A stretch of 48,156 nt of DNA from the IMG/VR virus record IMGVR_UViG_3300021600_000009, positions 1-48,156 of that record; one strand, written 5' to 3'. Position 1 is the stretch's first letter. Each line of letters starts with the position of its first letter. This DNA comes from a virus. Below the pieces are notes generated by a model. It made no database searches and was not told where the DNA came from. It saw nothing but the letters and a program-made list of their open reading frames with translations. The position numbers and the translations under genes were made by a program. Positions 22,709 through 31,284 of the stretch are shown here, piece after piece.

Positions 22709-23614
22709 ATGAAAGAGGCGATTACCAAACCCGTAGAAATCGAAGCACAAGAGACTAGCCTTGCAATCAGCCTGATTTTTCCGAACCCGGATCAGCCGCG
22801 CAAAATGTTCGACCAGAAGGCGCTGGAAGAGTTGGCCGGTAATATCAAGCAGTATGGCATCCTGCAGCCATTGGTTGTCACCCGGCGCGGCAAGAAGTTT
22901 CTGCTTATTGCCGGAGAGCGAAGGTGGAGAGCGTCACAGCTGGCCGGTAGAAAATATGTCCCGGTGCGCGTCATCAATGCCGATGACAGCTTGGTCGAAG
23001 AATTGGCTTTGCTCGAAAACATCATGCGTCGTGACTTGAATCTGATTGAAGAGGCCCGAGGGTATCAGGCGCTTCTGGATCGCGGCTACACCGTAGAGAC
23101 CTTGGCCGCAAAGCTCGGCTTCAAACAGCCGTACCGCGTTACCGACCGGACACAGCTCCTCAGTTTGGCCGGTGAATATCAGGATGCTGTCATAAAGGGA
23201 ATCCTTACACCTTCCCAGGGATTCGAGCTTTCCCGCCTCCCCCGCGATCAGCAGCAAGTGGTATTCCGTAAAATCCGTGATGGACAGTTGAACAGCTATG
23301 ACAAGTTGAGGGCGTTTGTCTCGGCACTGGTTCACATTGATCAGACCATGGCCCTGTTTGACGTGCCGGAGATAACAGCAGCCGAGAAGAAGGCCCTCAC
23401 CAGCTATGAAAAGATGATCGAGAAATGCATGGAAGTTGTCCGCAAGGCATACGATGATAATGATCTGGTCGTGTTGAAGAAAGTCACGCGTGGGAATATT
23501 CAGATAAATCTTGACCGGCTGGATCTGATTACCAAGGGCTTGGCAAAGATCCGCAAGGCCTTGACTGAAAACATCATGCAGCAGGCGGTTCTTGAGATGG
23601 CAAAGACCGCGTAA
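22709..23614 (+). CDS. ParB/RepB/Spo0J family protein
   Basis: A 301-aa protein with a canonical ParB N-domain (PNPDQPRKMFD, LAGNIKQYGILQPL, LIAGERRWRASQLAG with the GERR CTPase motif, ALLENIMRRDLN), followed by a helix-turn-helix region (YTVETLAAKLGF) and a unique C-terminal region. A ParA gene is absent, so a plasmid-like partition system is not evident. It may bind specific phage sites or regulate transcription. The iteron array at 13078-13396 is one possible target, untested. Confidence 0.82.
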   Translation: MKEAITKPVEIEAQETSLAISLIFPNPDQPRKMFDQKALEELAGNIKQYGILQPLVVTRRGKKFLLIAGERRWRASQLAGRKYVPVRVINADDSLVEELALLENIMRRDLNLIEEARGYQALLDRGYTVETLAAKLGFKQPYRVTDRTQLLSLAGEYQDAVIKGILTPSQGFELSRLPRDQQQVVFRKIRDGQLNSYDKLRAFVSALVHIDQTMALFDVPEITAAEKKALTSYEKMIEKCMEVVRKAYDDNDLVVLKKVTRGNIQINLDRLDLITKGLAKIRKALTENIMQQAVLEMAKTA

Positions 23615-23643
23615 TTTCATACCCATGCCCAAGGAGGACAGTC

Positions 23644-24081
23644 ATGTCAGAGAAAGTTACAAGACAACAATATACCGTCGCGGTTATCGCACTGATTCAT
23701 CTTGCACAACAAAGCACATCCGGGGGCCGGTGTGCCGCCCAGGTTCTTTTGAGCGCCTACAACGGAGATGCCTTTCAGTTGGACGTTGCCAGCCTCGGCA
23801 ACATGGACCGCAATAATCATGAGTTGGCAATGACGGTTATTCGCGGCCGCTACGATACCGCTTCCGAGCCGCACAGCATGGTAAAAGGCGGAGATAAAAT
23901 CTTTCAGGCGTTATGGGACCAGTGGAGCAGGCTGCATGTCGAAGAGCGCGGCAAGCGAGTATGCCCGGAATGTGATGGCAGAGGTAAGATGTTTATCAAC
24001 CCTGATGATGAAGACGATATGACAACCAAACCCTGCCTTCGTTGTTCCGGTAAAGGCCGGGTGTGCGGGTGCTCTCCGTGA
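23644..24081 (+). CDS. DUF7673-like protein with DnaJ-type zinc finger
   Basis: A 145-aa protein. The N-terminal 85 residues (AQQSTSGGRCAAQVLLSAYN, LDVASLGNMD, HELAMTVIRGR) fit the DUF7673 phage family. The C-terminus has two CxxCxGxG knuckles (CPECDGRG and CLRCSGKG). It is the last gene before the leader terminator of the late operon, the position where lambdoid phages place antiterminator Q, and zinc-finger Q types also carry CxxCxGxG. An antitermination role is my inference. Confidence 0.6.
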   Translation: MSEKVTRQQYTVAVIALIHLAQQSTSGGRCAAQVLLSAYNGDAFQLDVASLGNMDRNNHELAMTVIRGRYDTASEPHSMVKGGDKIFQALWDQWSRLHVEERGKRVCPECDGRGKMFINPDDEDDMTTKPCLRCSGKGRVCGCSP

Positions 24082-24257
24082 ATAAATATCCTCTTCTGCC
24101 AGCACCGGACAAGGAGGCAGTGCTACAACCCCTCTCATAAGCGGGTAAGTACGCGACAGCGTCCCTCCAAGGATGCCGCCCTGGTGGAACGCCAGGAACC
24201 CGCTCCATAATAAAAATATCACACATTGCCTAAATAAGACTTTGAAGCATGATAGAC
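24082..24257. other. late operon leader region
   Basis: No convincing gene. A 20-codon frame starting with GTG at 24079 exists. The stretch contains a small inverted repeat (CCTGG/CCAGG near 24180-24200) and an AT-rich part (CATAATAAAAATATCACAC) that may hold the late promoter. The terminator at 24258 follows. Confidence 0.4.
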
Positions 24258-24301
24258 AGCCCTTCATGAGGTGGAAAAGATTCCACCCGGAGGGCTTTTT
24301 T
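24258..24301 (+). terminator. intrinsic terminator just upstream of terminase
   Basis: An outer stem AGCCCT (24258-24263) / AGGGCT (24291-24296), an inner stem GGTGGAA (24270-24276) / TTCCACC (24281-24287) with an AAGA loop, and a run of six T at 24296-24301. The small terminase ATG follows directly at 24303. A terminator here would block late transcription unless it is bypassed, so it fits antitermination control. Confidence 0.75.
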
Positions 24302-24302
24302 C

Positions 24303-25145
24303 ATGGCTGAAGAACCTACCCCAAACAATGAACTGACCCCCGCGAAGCTTGCCAAGGCTCTCAAGCAGAATATAGCCCGTAGACTGGCCGCCGGTGAAGC
24401 AGCCGGTCTCGCCAAAGATATCCGAGAGCTGAACGAGCTGGAAAAGACCCTTGCCGCTGATGCCGGCTTGACGCTCTCTATCCGCGAAGGCGATCCAATC
24501 CGCGTCAAACGCTCCTACACCATGACCGAGGCCGCAAGGTCTCAGCGTCTGGCCGCCTCTGCCAGATCCACCGGCCCTATTACCCCAGAAGGAAAAGCGG
24601 CCTGCTCCAAGAACAACTGGAAGCACGGCAAATATGCGCAATCCCGAGTTTTGGGACTCGGCAAACCGTGCAAATCCACCTGCGCGGATTACCCCTGCAG
24701 CCTGGTTGAAGAGGGCAAATGCAAGCCCGGAGCGGACTGTCTCGATAAAGAACATCTGCTTGAGGCCTGCCTTGCCATTGAACGCGCCCTGAAGGAACAG
24801 GATTACACTGATTTCCATAGTCTGATGGTTATGGAACTTGGTGAAACACTCCAGGTTGTGCGTGAACTTCGTGGCGCCATCTTGGAGCATGGCACCGTTG
24901 TCGAATCAGCCCGCGTGGACAAGAACGGCAATGTCATCGGTTACGACCTGAAACCGCACCCCGCGCTGCTTGCCCTGCCAAACCTCATGAAGAATCTCGG
25001 TATCAGTTTCACTGATTTCATGATGACCCCCGCAGCGATCGAGCGGAAGAAAACCGACGAGGGCGCCGTGGCAACCATTGCCGACATCTTCAAAAGCGCC
25101 GGCAATGCCCTGGCAATGGCGAAGAAGAAGGAACCCGCTGAATGA
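24303..25145 (+). CDS. terS: terminase small subunit-like protein
   Basis: A 280-aa protein preceding the large terminase with a 4-bp overlap. The C-terminal part (HPALLALPNLMKNLG...DFMMTPAAIERKK) resembles the end of P27-like small terminases. The middle carries STGPITPEGKAACSKNN then KHGK, a motif frequent in phage and transposon proteins that may bind DNA, and a cluster of five cysteines (PCKSTCADYPC...CKPGADC) that may bind metal. The N-terminal helices are typical DNA-recognition candidates. It should recognise the packaging site and load the large subunit. The length is above average for TerS. Confidence 0.62.
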   Translation: MAEEPTPNNELTPAKLAKALKQNIARRLAAGEAAGLAKDIRELNELEKTLAADAGLTLSIREGDPIRVKRSYTMTEAARSQRLAASARSTGPITPEGKAACSKNNWKHGKYAQSRVLGLGKPCKSTCADYPCSLVEEGKCKPGADCLDKEHLLEACLAIERALKEQDYTDFHSLMVMELGETLQVVRELRGAILEHGTVVESARVDKNGNVIGYDLKPHPALLALPNLMKNLGISFTDFMMTPAAIERKKTDEGAVATIADIFKSAGNALAMAKKKEPAE

Positions 25146-26923
25146 TGCAGCCACTCGATCATATTGCCGACCTCGGCAAAACGATCATCGTCCCTAACGA
25201 GATTTTTGAGAAGACTCTCAAGGATCTTGACTGGACGTGGCATCAAGCGGCCCGTGGTGAATTTCCGCCCCCGTTTACTTCCCTGGAACAGTTCCAAATG
25301 GCGATCATCTGCGCTGATCCTGTTTTGTGGTGCGCTGCTTTCCTGCGCAACCCGGATGATCCAGACCGTCCCTGGACGTATTGGGATTATCAGGAAGAAA
25401 GCATTCGGCACAACGGTAATACCCTGCACGAGTGCGGTGCCGAGGTAGGAAAAACCCGCGAGATTATCGGCTTCATCCTTTACAAGGTTTTTAACGTCTC
25501 GAACGGCTCCGGCCTGGTTACGGCACCAATGACCATTCATCTTATGGAGATAATAGACGCCATTGACGAGCAATTGAACCACAACGCTCTTCTAGGCAAG
25601 TCCCTTATCCTACACCGCAAACAGCCACACCATCACCTGAAGTTCAGTAACGGCTTCAAGGTTGATTTCCGGCCTACTGGACATGACGGCGAAGCACTGC
25701 GCGGTGTCCATGTTTCCACTTTTGCCATGTTTGACGAATCCGCCAAAGCCAAGAATCCGGATATCTTCAAGGAGTTTTGGCGAGCGTCCAAACCTGGTTG
25801 TGTCCACAAGCTCTACAGCACTCCGGATGGTGATAGATCCACGGTCTTTTACCGCCTCTGTCAGAAGGCCGAGGGAAAACTTAAAGCGGTGGATGAGGAA
25901 ATTTCCGCTGATGTTGGCCTGAAAAACCTTGAATTCCGCAAGTTCCAGTGGAGCAAAGAGTTAATGCCGGCTCCATTTTGGACACCGGAGCGGCGCCGCT
26001 TCTATATCGACCAGTACGGCGGCGAGGATTCACCCGGTTATCAGCAGAACGTCCTGGGAAATTGGGGCGATCCTGAAAACAGCGTCTTTCCCTGGTATCA
26101 GTTTCAGCGCCTGCTGCACGATATTCCTGAGTATCGCTGCCTCAAGATCCTGGTTGATGAGAGCCATGCCGAAGTCAGCTTGTATGGTTACGAGTTGGTT
26201 GCTCCTGTTGTGGACGGACAGAAGGGCAAGCCGGAGCCGGTGACGCTGATCGACAAGCGGGTAAGCAAGCACGGTTTCGACATCAAGGCCGAAATCAAGC
26301 AGTTTTTTGAAGGTATTCCCGGCCTCTGTTTCGGCGGTGGTGACTTGGGTTTCTCTCAGGATCCAACCGAGTTCTACGTCAAGCAGATTTACGGTCGTAT
26401 TCACCGCCTCATTGCCAGAGTTCAGCTGAAGGGCGTCACTTACGACCAACAGGCTGAAGCGATTGACGCGCTTGATGACGTCTACGATTCCGGCAAATGC
26501 AAGATGGGATGGGGTCTTGACTTTGGTAACGCCGGATCAGCAGTTGTCCACATTCTTCAGGGCCAAGAGATCTATTCCGGCAAGGAATACGAAGGCCGGT
26601 TGACCGGCTACCAGTTCGGCGCCGCTTACGATGCCGTCAGTGAAGACGGTGAAGCGATCATCGACAAGAAGAGCAACAAGCCGGTGCGCCTCTCCGCCAA
26701 GGAGCTGTCTACCGACCTCCTGACAACCAAGATGCAGCGGCAAGAGCTGCACTATCCGTATGATCCGGACATTATGCTGTACTACCCCAACCACACCTTC
26801 AGGAACGGCAGCACCCGCAGGATTTTCAAAGATCTTGACGATCACGTCATTGATGCCGACCGCGTACTGACGTTGCGGGTAGTGCTGCCCGGTGAAGGAC
26901 AAGAGGATCTTTGGTCATGCTGA
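25142..26923 (+). CDS. terL: terminase large subunit
   Basis: A 593-aa packaging motor. The N-terminal ATPase has a Walker A-like CGAEVGKTRE (about residue 100), the segment LRGVHVSTFAMFDESAKA with Walker B (about 193-205), and the coupling motif region LYSTPDGD. The C-terminal RNase H-like nuclease contains GGGDLGFSQDPTE (about 397-409) and GWGLDFGNAG (about 457), with acidic residues typical of the metal site. It translocates DNA into proheads and cuts concatemers. Whether packaging is cos or headful cannot be read from the window. Confidence 0.88.
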   Translation: MMQPLDHIADLGKTIIVPNEIFEKTLKDLDWTWHQAARGEFPPPFTSLEQFQMAIICADPVLWCAAFLRNPDDPDRPWTYWDYQEESIRHNGNTLHECGAEVGKTREIIGFILYKVFNVSNGSGLVTAPMTIHLMEIIDAIDEQLNHNALLGKSLILHRKQPHHHLKFSNGFKVDFRPTGHDGEALRGVHVSTFAMFDESAKAKNPDIFKEFWRASKPGCVHKLYSTPDGDRSTVFYRLCQKAEGKLKAVDEEISADVGLKNLEFRKFQWSKELMPAPFWTPERRRFYIDQYGGEDSPGYQQNVLGNWGDPENSVFPWYQFQRLLHDIPEYRCLKILVDESHAEVSLYGYELVAPVVDGQKGKPEPVTLIDKRVSKHGFDIKAEIKQFFEGIPGLCFGGGDLGFSQDPTEFYVKQIYGRIHRLIARVQLKGVTYDQQAEAIDALDDVYDSGKCKMGWGLDFGNAGSAVVHILQGQEIYSGKEYEGRLTGYQFGAAYDAVSEDGEAIIDKKSNKPVRLSAKELSTDLLTTKMQRQELHYPYDPDIMLYYPNHTFRNGSTRRIFKDLDDHVIDADRVLTLRVVLPGEGQEDLWSC

Positions 26924-27042
26924 AATTTGTTGCGTTGGGAGGTTTCAACAACCTTGTGCTGATATCAACAACCCGCCCGCCGGTCAATCGCCATGAACGT
27001 CGTATGGCTGCATCAACCGCAGGAAAGAAGGTTAAAAAATGA
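26917..27042 (+). CDS. 41-aa small protein between terminase and portal
   Basis: The ATG lies within the terminase end, and the TGA overlaps the portal ATG (ATGA). The first half is hydrophobic, and the end is basic (NRHERRMAASTAGKKVKK). The position is that of small head-tail joining proteins such as gpW, but no homology is recognised. Confidence 0.5.
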   Translation: MLKFVALGGFNNLVLISTTRPPVNRHERRMAASTAGKKVKK

Positions 27043-29219
27043 GTGATTTCAATTGCCGTGTCCGCGAGAAGGCCCCCGCCGGAGATACCTCGCTTTCCTC
27101 TTCCGCTCAGTTCAGCGGTGCATCGCCCCAGGGTGTTCTGACATCCACTTTCCGGGACATGATGTTGATGCGCAAAGTCAGCGGAGAGTTTTACGAGACG
27201 CTGCGCGAGAAGATTCCGATCTATGACACGGCCATCAATAAACTGGTGTCCATGAACGGGACGCTCAAGATCATCGGTGACAACGGCCCGCTCGTGGCCG
27301 AGTTGGAAGATTTTCTTATCAATGCCCCGGTAAATGATCATCAGAAGGGTTTGAATGCTGCTCAGGCGAACGCCAGTAACGAGGCATTTGAACAGGGCTT
27401 TGCCTATCTGGAGATGATAGCTACCCCGGACTTGAAGGATATGGCAGAGATCCGCGTGGCAGATAGCAAGTACATCACTTTCCGGCTTGACGACAATGGC
27501 CGCTCGGAACCTTGGTATAACCCGTACCGGCAGGGCCTTGACCGTTCCCGCTCATTGTACCGTGGTGTTCAGAGTAACATTATGCAGGCCGTCAATCGTT
27601 CCGCTCATGGTTTGTATTCTGCTGGTTCTGCTATCCCGCTCATTGGGGAGACAAAGCTGAACACCGCCAACAAGCTCTATTTCAGCTTTAACAACGAGAA
27701 CACCGACCCGCACGGCACCAGTATTATCCGCTCCACAGAGTTCTGCGCAAGCGTTCTTGCTACCATTCAGACCAGTTTTTTGAATGTTTTCAGACGGTGG
27801 GGAGATCCTTCTTTCCACGTCGATTACAAGACCTCCAAGAAGAGTTTAGGGACCGATACGCTTGAATCACGGCGGCAGGATCTGGAACAGAAATTCCACA
27901 CCATTGCCCGTGCCAAGGCTGGCGGCTACAGTGCCGATCTGGTGACAGCTCACGGCCCGGAAGATGAGGTCAAGGTCACGGTCATCGGCTCAGACGGTAA
28001 AATGGTTATGGCCGAGGTTCCTCTCCGACACGTCCTGGAGCAGATAGTTGGCCGCACCGGTCTCCCTGCTTGGATGTTGGGCATCTACTGGAGCACCACT
28101 GAGCGTATGGCCTCATTGGAAGTGGAGGGAATCCTCCAGGACGCCAAAATCAGACAGTTCGCCATGCTACCGGAATATCTCAGGCTGTGCGAAACCTTCC
28201 TGAAACTTCGTGGCCGTACCTGGAAAACGATCAATACCACCCAGAACGAGGACAAGCCCGGTGACTGGGGACTTAAGTTCGAGATTCCAAACCTGAGAGA
28301 TCAGGTTGCGCTTGCCGACGCCGAATTCAAGCGCGCTCAGGCTGCACAGATGCGGGCAGGCGCCGGGGTTCCTACTCCGATTGTGGTTGATACTCCGAAA
28401 CCGACTCCAGTCCCTCCTCCGAAAAAGTCAGTTTGTGACTGTGAGCACGATCATGTTGCCGATGCCGGCAAAGTGATCGGTTCCAAGGAAACCCGCCCGT
28501 TCCCTTGGCCGGAACTTGACCAGGTTGAGGCCCGTTATGAGACCCGCCTCAGATCGGACTGGCAAGAACTTGCAGTAAAACTCTTCACTATCTGCAAACT
28601 GGATCCCTCCGGCAAGGCCCCTGGTGACGAGGCATTTACTTTCTCGGAAGAACAGCGAGCGCAGATCCTCAAGGAGATGGAAAGCCTTATCGGGACATAT
28701 CATTTCGATGACCCTGATTCTCCTCTCCGGATGTATTACGGCGAATCATACAGCCTCGGTCTGATACAGGCCGCGCAGCTGGTCGGAGAAACCCGCCCGA
28801 TTCTGGACATCATCAAGAACCGGGAAATATATGACGAGCTGGTTTCCAACGGTTTCCAGTTGCTCAAGGACAACATAACCCGCGCCATTCAGGACAGAAT
28901 AGTCGCTGAAATGGAGGCGCACACAATCGCGGGAACAAACCCGCTGAACGTGGCGGAACGGCTTAACAAACTGTTTGGCGATCAGAATAGTAGTTGGGAG
29001 CGGTTGGCGCGAACAGAGATGGCCGATGCTGCTGAAAGAGCAAAAACAGATGAGTGGAAAGCCTGGAAAGTAAAAAAGGTGGATTTCGTACCTGCTCCGG
29101 ATGCCTGTCCGATCTGCACCGCCTTGAAGGGAGAATATAAAATTGAAGAGTGTCCGGTGATCCCGGTACACCCGCGTTGTAGGTGTTCAAAAAGACCAGC
29201 AAAGAGTGAGACGGCATAG
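27039..29219 (+). CDS. portal protein fused to a MuF-type head morphogenesis domain
   Basis: A 726-aa protein. Residues about 20-440 form a portal of the Mu gp29/DUF935 type (RTGLPAWMLGIYWSTTERMA is a portal-like landmark). A Pro-rich linker with a Cys/His patch (VCDCEHDH) near 470 follows. The C-terminal region ends in the SPP1 gp7/Mu gpF domain, seen as ARTEMADAAERAK...FVPAPDACPICTALKG...HPRCRC. These are usually separate neighbouring genes. The portal forms the DNA entry ring, and MuF proteins act in head assembly or are injected. Confidence 0.85.
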   Translation: MSDFNCRVREKAPAGDTSLSSSAQFSGASPQGVLTSTFRDMMLMRKVSGEFYETLREKIPIYDTAINKLVSMNGTLKIIGDNGPLVAELEDFLINAPVNDHQKGLNAAQANASNEAFEQGFAYLEMIATPDLKDMAEIRVADSKYITFRLDDNGRSEPWYNPYRQGLDRSRSLYRGVQSNIMQAVNRSAHGLYSAGSAIPLIGETKLNTANKLYFSFNNENTDPHGTSIIRSTEFCASVLATIQTSFLNVFRRWGDPSFHVDYKTSKKSLGTDTLESRRQDLEQKFHTIARAKAGGYSADLVTAHGPEDEVKVTVIGSDGKMVMAEVPLRHVLEQIVGRTGLPAWMLGIYWSTTERMASLEVEGILQDAKIRQFAMLPEYLRLCETFLKLRGRTWKTINTTQNEDKPGDWGLKFEIPNLRDQVALADAEFKRAQAAQMRAGAGVPTPIVVDTPKPTPVPPPKKSVCDCEHDHVADAGKVIGSKETRPFPWPELDQVEARYETRLRSDWQELAVKLFTICKLDPSGKAPGDEAFTFSEEQRAQILKEMESLIGTYHFDDPDSPLRMYYGESYSLGLIQAAQLVGETRPILDIIKNREIYDELVSNGFQLLKDNITRAIQDRIVAEMEAHTIAGTNPLNVAERLNKLFGDQNSSWERLARTEMADAAERAKTDEWKAWKVKKVDFVPAPDACPICTALKGEYKIEECPVIPVHPRCRCSKRPAKSETA

Positions 29220-29243
29220 CCTCACATCAAAAAGGAGGAGCAC

Positions 29244-30590
29244 ATGAGTAAAGCAATCTTTGACGATTTCCAAGGCCCGAATAACAGCCCGGCCAATTTC
29301 CCGTTCGGCTTTAAGACGGGGACAACCGGCAGCAACATCAACAACATCGGTATTGCCGGTGGTCAGGGCTTCGGTGTCGGAATATGCCCCGGTCCGCTTC
29401 CGGCTGGCATGGCAAAACTCGGAGGTACAGAAGACCCGGCATCTGACAATTACGGGAACTATCTGTTTTCCGATGGTTCAGTCATGGTCTGGATCCCTGC
29501 GTTTTATTACAAATGGGGTACAGGCGCCAATGGACTCGCAATAAATGCTCTCAGCATCAAAGCTTTTTCGGCGTATGCCGACGTGGCAACCGCCGCCGCT
29601 GCTGGTTATGCCCTGGACCGCGCTTTTTATGACAATAGTGCCATTCAACCCGGTGTGTTTGTCGATAAATATATTTGTTCAAACAACGTCGGGATTGCAT
29701 CAAGCATCAAGAACGGTATCGTGCTTACAAGCGCCCAGCGAGGATCGCTTACAACCGCTGTTTTTTCAGCATTGAACGGCGCCCCTGCCAATGCATACCA
29801 TGGTGCACTTCTCGCTGCCAAAACGCGCGGCGCGAACTTTTTCTGTAGCACAAGATTTATTTTTGCTGCTCTGGCTCGGCTAGCTTATGCCCACGGTCAA
29901 GCCAGCACCAATACAACTTTTTGTGGTTGGTATCACGCTACGTACAATTTCCCGAAGGGCAACAATAACAACGCTCTCGGAGATTCCAACGATGCCTCAT
30001 TACTGTACGTAAACGACGGTAACGGCACCTATAATTGTGGAAAAACCGGCAGTGCTAACTTTTTCTCGCGCACTACGCATAACGGCCAAAACTGCGGTAT
30101 AGCCGATCAGAACGGGCTTGTATATGAAATCAATCCCGGCCTTACCTCTAATGGGGTAAATATCTACATCCTCAAAACATCCGCACAAGCAAAGGCATTA
30201 ACCAACGGGAACACCCTGGCCACCGACCTTTGGGGCGCCGTTGGTATTGCCGCCCTCTACGATGATCTCGGCATAACGTATGGGGCTCTCTGGGCAACCG
30301 CTGCAAATCGCACAACCTATTTTGGCAGTGCCAACCAGGTTTTCAGCGAGGCAACGAGCGGTTTGCCGTGGAACACGGCAGGCTGTGGCATTCCGCTGGC
30401 GAATGGCGTTGGTGGAACAAACCCTTTCGGATCCGACTTTCTTTACGACTACAAACCAAACGAGATGTGTCCGATTTCGGGCGGCGGTTGGAGCTATGGT
30501 TCTTACGCGGGTGTCTGGGCGTTCGCTCTGAACAGTGTGCGGGGCAGCTCCGACAGCACTGTGGGGTTCCGCTCCGCCTTGTATTTGTAA
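29244..30590 (+). CDS. DGR target protein 2, C-type-lectin-like variable protein
   Basis: A 448-aa protein behind AAAGGAGGAGCAC. The core, from GQGFGVGICPGPLP to the C-terminus, is colinear with target 1 (shared DGSVMVWIPAFYYK, GVFVDKYICSNN, FFSRTTHNGQNCG). The C-terminal FGE/C-type-lectin fold ends in VGFRSALYL and contains VR2. The N-terminal 40 residues (IFDDFQGPNNSPANFPFGF) differ from target 1 and may anchor the protein to the virion. The gene is the first of the DGR cassette and lies between portal and capsid protease, not among tail genes. It probably binds a ligand or host receptor. Confidence 0.88.
   Translation: MSKAIFDDFQGPNNSPANFPFGFKTGTTGSNINNIGIAGGQGFGVGICPGPLPAGMAKLGGTEDPASDNYGNYLFSDGSVMVWIPAFYYKWGTGANGLAINALSIKAFSAYADVATAAAAGYALDRAFYDNSAIQPGVFVDKYICSNNVGIASSIKNGIVLTSAQRGSLTTAVFSALNGAPANAYHGALLAAKTRGANFFCSTRFIFAALARLAYAHGQASTNTTFCGWYHATYNFPKGNNNNALGDSNDASLLYVNDGNGTYNCGKTGSANFFSRTTHNGQNCGIADQNGLVYEINPGLTSNGVNIYILKTSAQAKALTNGNTLATDLWGAVGIAALYDDLGITYGALWATAANRTTYFGSANQVFSEATSGLPWNTAGCGIPLANGVGGTNPFGSDFLYDYKPNEMCPISGGGWSYGSYAGVWAFALNSVRGSSDSTVGFRSALYL
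30465..30578 (+). repeat. DGR variable repeat 2 (VR2)
   Basis: 114 bp aligned without gaps to the template at 31034-31147 with 16 differences, all at template adenines. Template AAY codons appear here as GGT, AGC, TAT, TAC, GCT, AGT, AGC, GAC, AGC and ACT. VR1 and VR2 differ from each other at most of these sites but share their downstream initiation region. Confidence 0.95.
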
Positions 30591-30598
30591 AAACGTCA

Positions 30599-30621
30599 GG
30601 GTGACGCGATAGCGCTCACCC
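30599..30621 (+). other. hairpin with GATA tetraloop behind VR2
   Basis: The stem GGGTGACGC (30599-30607) pairs with GCGCTCACCC (30612-30621) with one bulged C, closing a GATA loop at 30608-30611. It begins 8 nt after the stop codon, exactly as behind VR1. There is no T-run, so a role in DGR target recognition is more likely than termination. Confidence 0.8.
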
Positions 30622-30636
30622 CTTCAGGGAGACACT

Positions 30637-31032
30637 GTGGGTTTTCATTCGGAAGCGGAACTTAATAGAAAATTCGTTGAAATGGCAAAATTGATGAACG
30701 TGTATCTCAATCATTTTCCGAAATATGAGAAATACGCTCTTTGTCAATCTATTCGTTCCGCCATGTATGAGGTTTACGGACTCATTGTAGAAACCCAGAA
30801 ACGGTATCACAAGAAAACATCCTTGAGTCTGCTGGATATCAGGCACGAGCAGTTGCGGATGTTCGTAAATCTTGCTCACAGCTTGGGATATTTCGGTTTC
30901 AAGGATGGTAAAGGAAATGCCGGGGAGTCCACAGCCGAACATAGATTTTTGGCTATAAGTAGGCTTGTGGACGAACTCGGCAGAATGATAGGCGGTTGGG
31001 TCGTATTTGACCGCCAACGGGAGACGTCTTGA
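30637..31032 (+). CDS. avd: Avd-type accessory variability determinant
   Basis: A 131-aa helical protein starting with GTG behind TCAGGGAGACACT. The pattern FPKYEKYALCQSIRSAMYEVYGLI...LLDIRHEQLRMFVNLAHSLGY fits the four-helix-bundle Avd family, whose pentamer binds the DGR reverse transcriptase and template RNA and is required for mutagenic homing. It is basic overall, as expected for RNA binding. Its stop is one base before the template repeat. Confidence 0.85.
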   Translation: MGFHSEAELNRKFVEMAKLMNVYLNHFPKYEKYALCQSIRSAMYEVYGLIVETQKRYHKKTSLSLLDIRHEQLRMFVNLAHSLGYFGFKDGKGNAGESTAEHRFLAISRLVDELGRMIGGWVVFDRQRETS

Positions 31033-31033
31033 C

Positions 31034-31147
31034 ATGTGTCCGATTTCAGGCGGCAATTGGAACAATGGTTCTAACGCAGGTGTCTGGGCGTTCAATCTGA
31101 ACAATGTGCGAGGCAACTCCAACAACAATGTGGGGTTCCGCTCCGAC
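31034..31147 (+). repeat. DGR template repeat (TR)
   Basis: The 114-bp template contains 28 adenines and eleven AAT/AAC codons in the frame of the variable repeats. AAY codons are the hallmark of DGR templates because adenine mutagenesis gives NNY, up to 15 amino acids and no stop codons. The similarity to both variable repeats ends at ATGTGTCC on the left and CTCCGAC on the right. The downstream sequence differs from the variable repeats and no hairpin follows, which makes the transfer one-way. It would be transcribed as part of the template RNA reaching toward the reverse transcriptase start. The open 93-codon frame over this region is a by-product, not a gene. Confidence 0.95.
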
Positions 31148-31284
31148 TCTGTTTCACCTCATATCGGGCAACCGAATAGTGGAACAAAGGGAGGCGCTTT
31201 CCGGCAGTCTTTGGCTGCGAAATCGGTGTGCCGCTTCGTTTCTGGTAGGGCTGGTAACGGTCTCGAACGTCAAGGAGTGGAGTT
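31148..31284 (+). ncRNA. 3' part of the DGR template RNA (putative)
   Basis: The 137 bp between template and reverse transcriptase have no gene and correspond to the spacer that, in the Bordetella phage DGR, forms the structured RNA that primes cDNA synthesis. G-rich and C-rich stretches could pair, but I did not derive a reliable fold. Confidence 0.5.

Noticed and set aside
22709-23614. Plasmid-type partition system (phage-plasmid lifestyle)
   Set aside because: A ParB is present but no ParA gene or clear parS array, and the element is integrated with att sites and an integrase.
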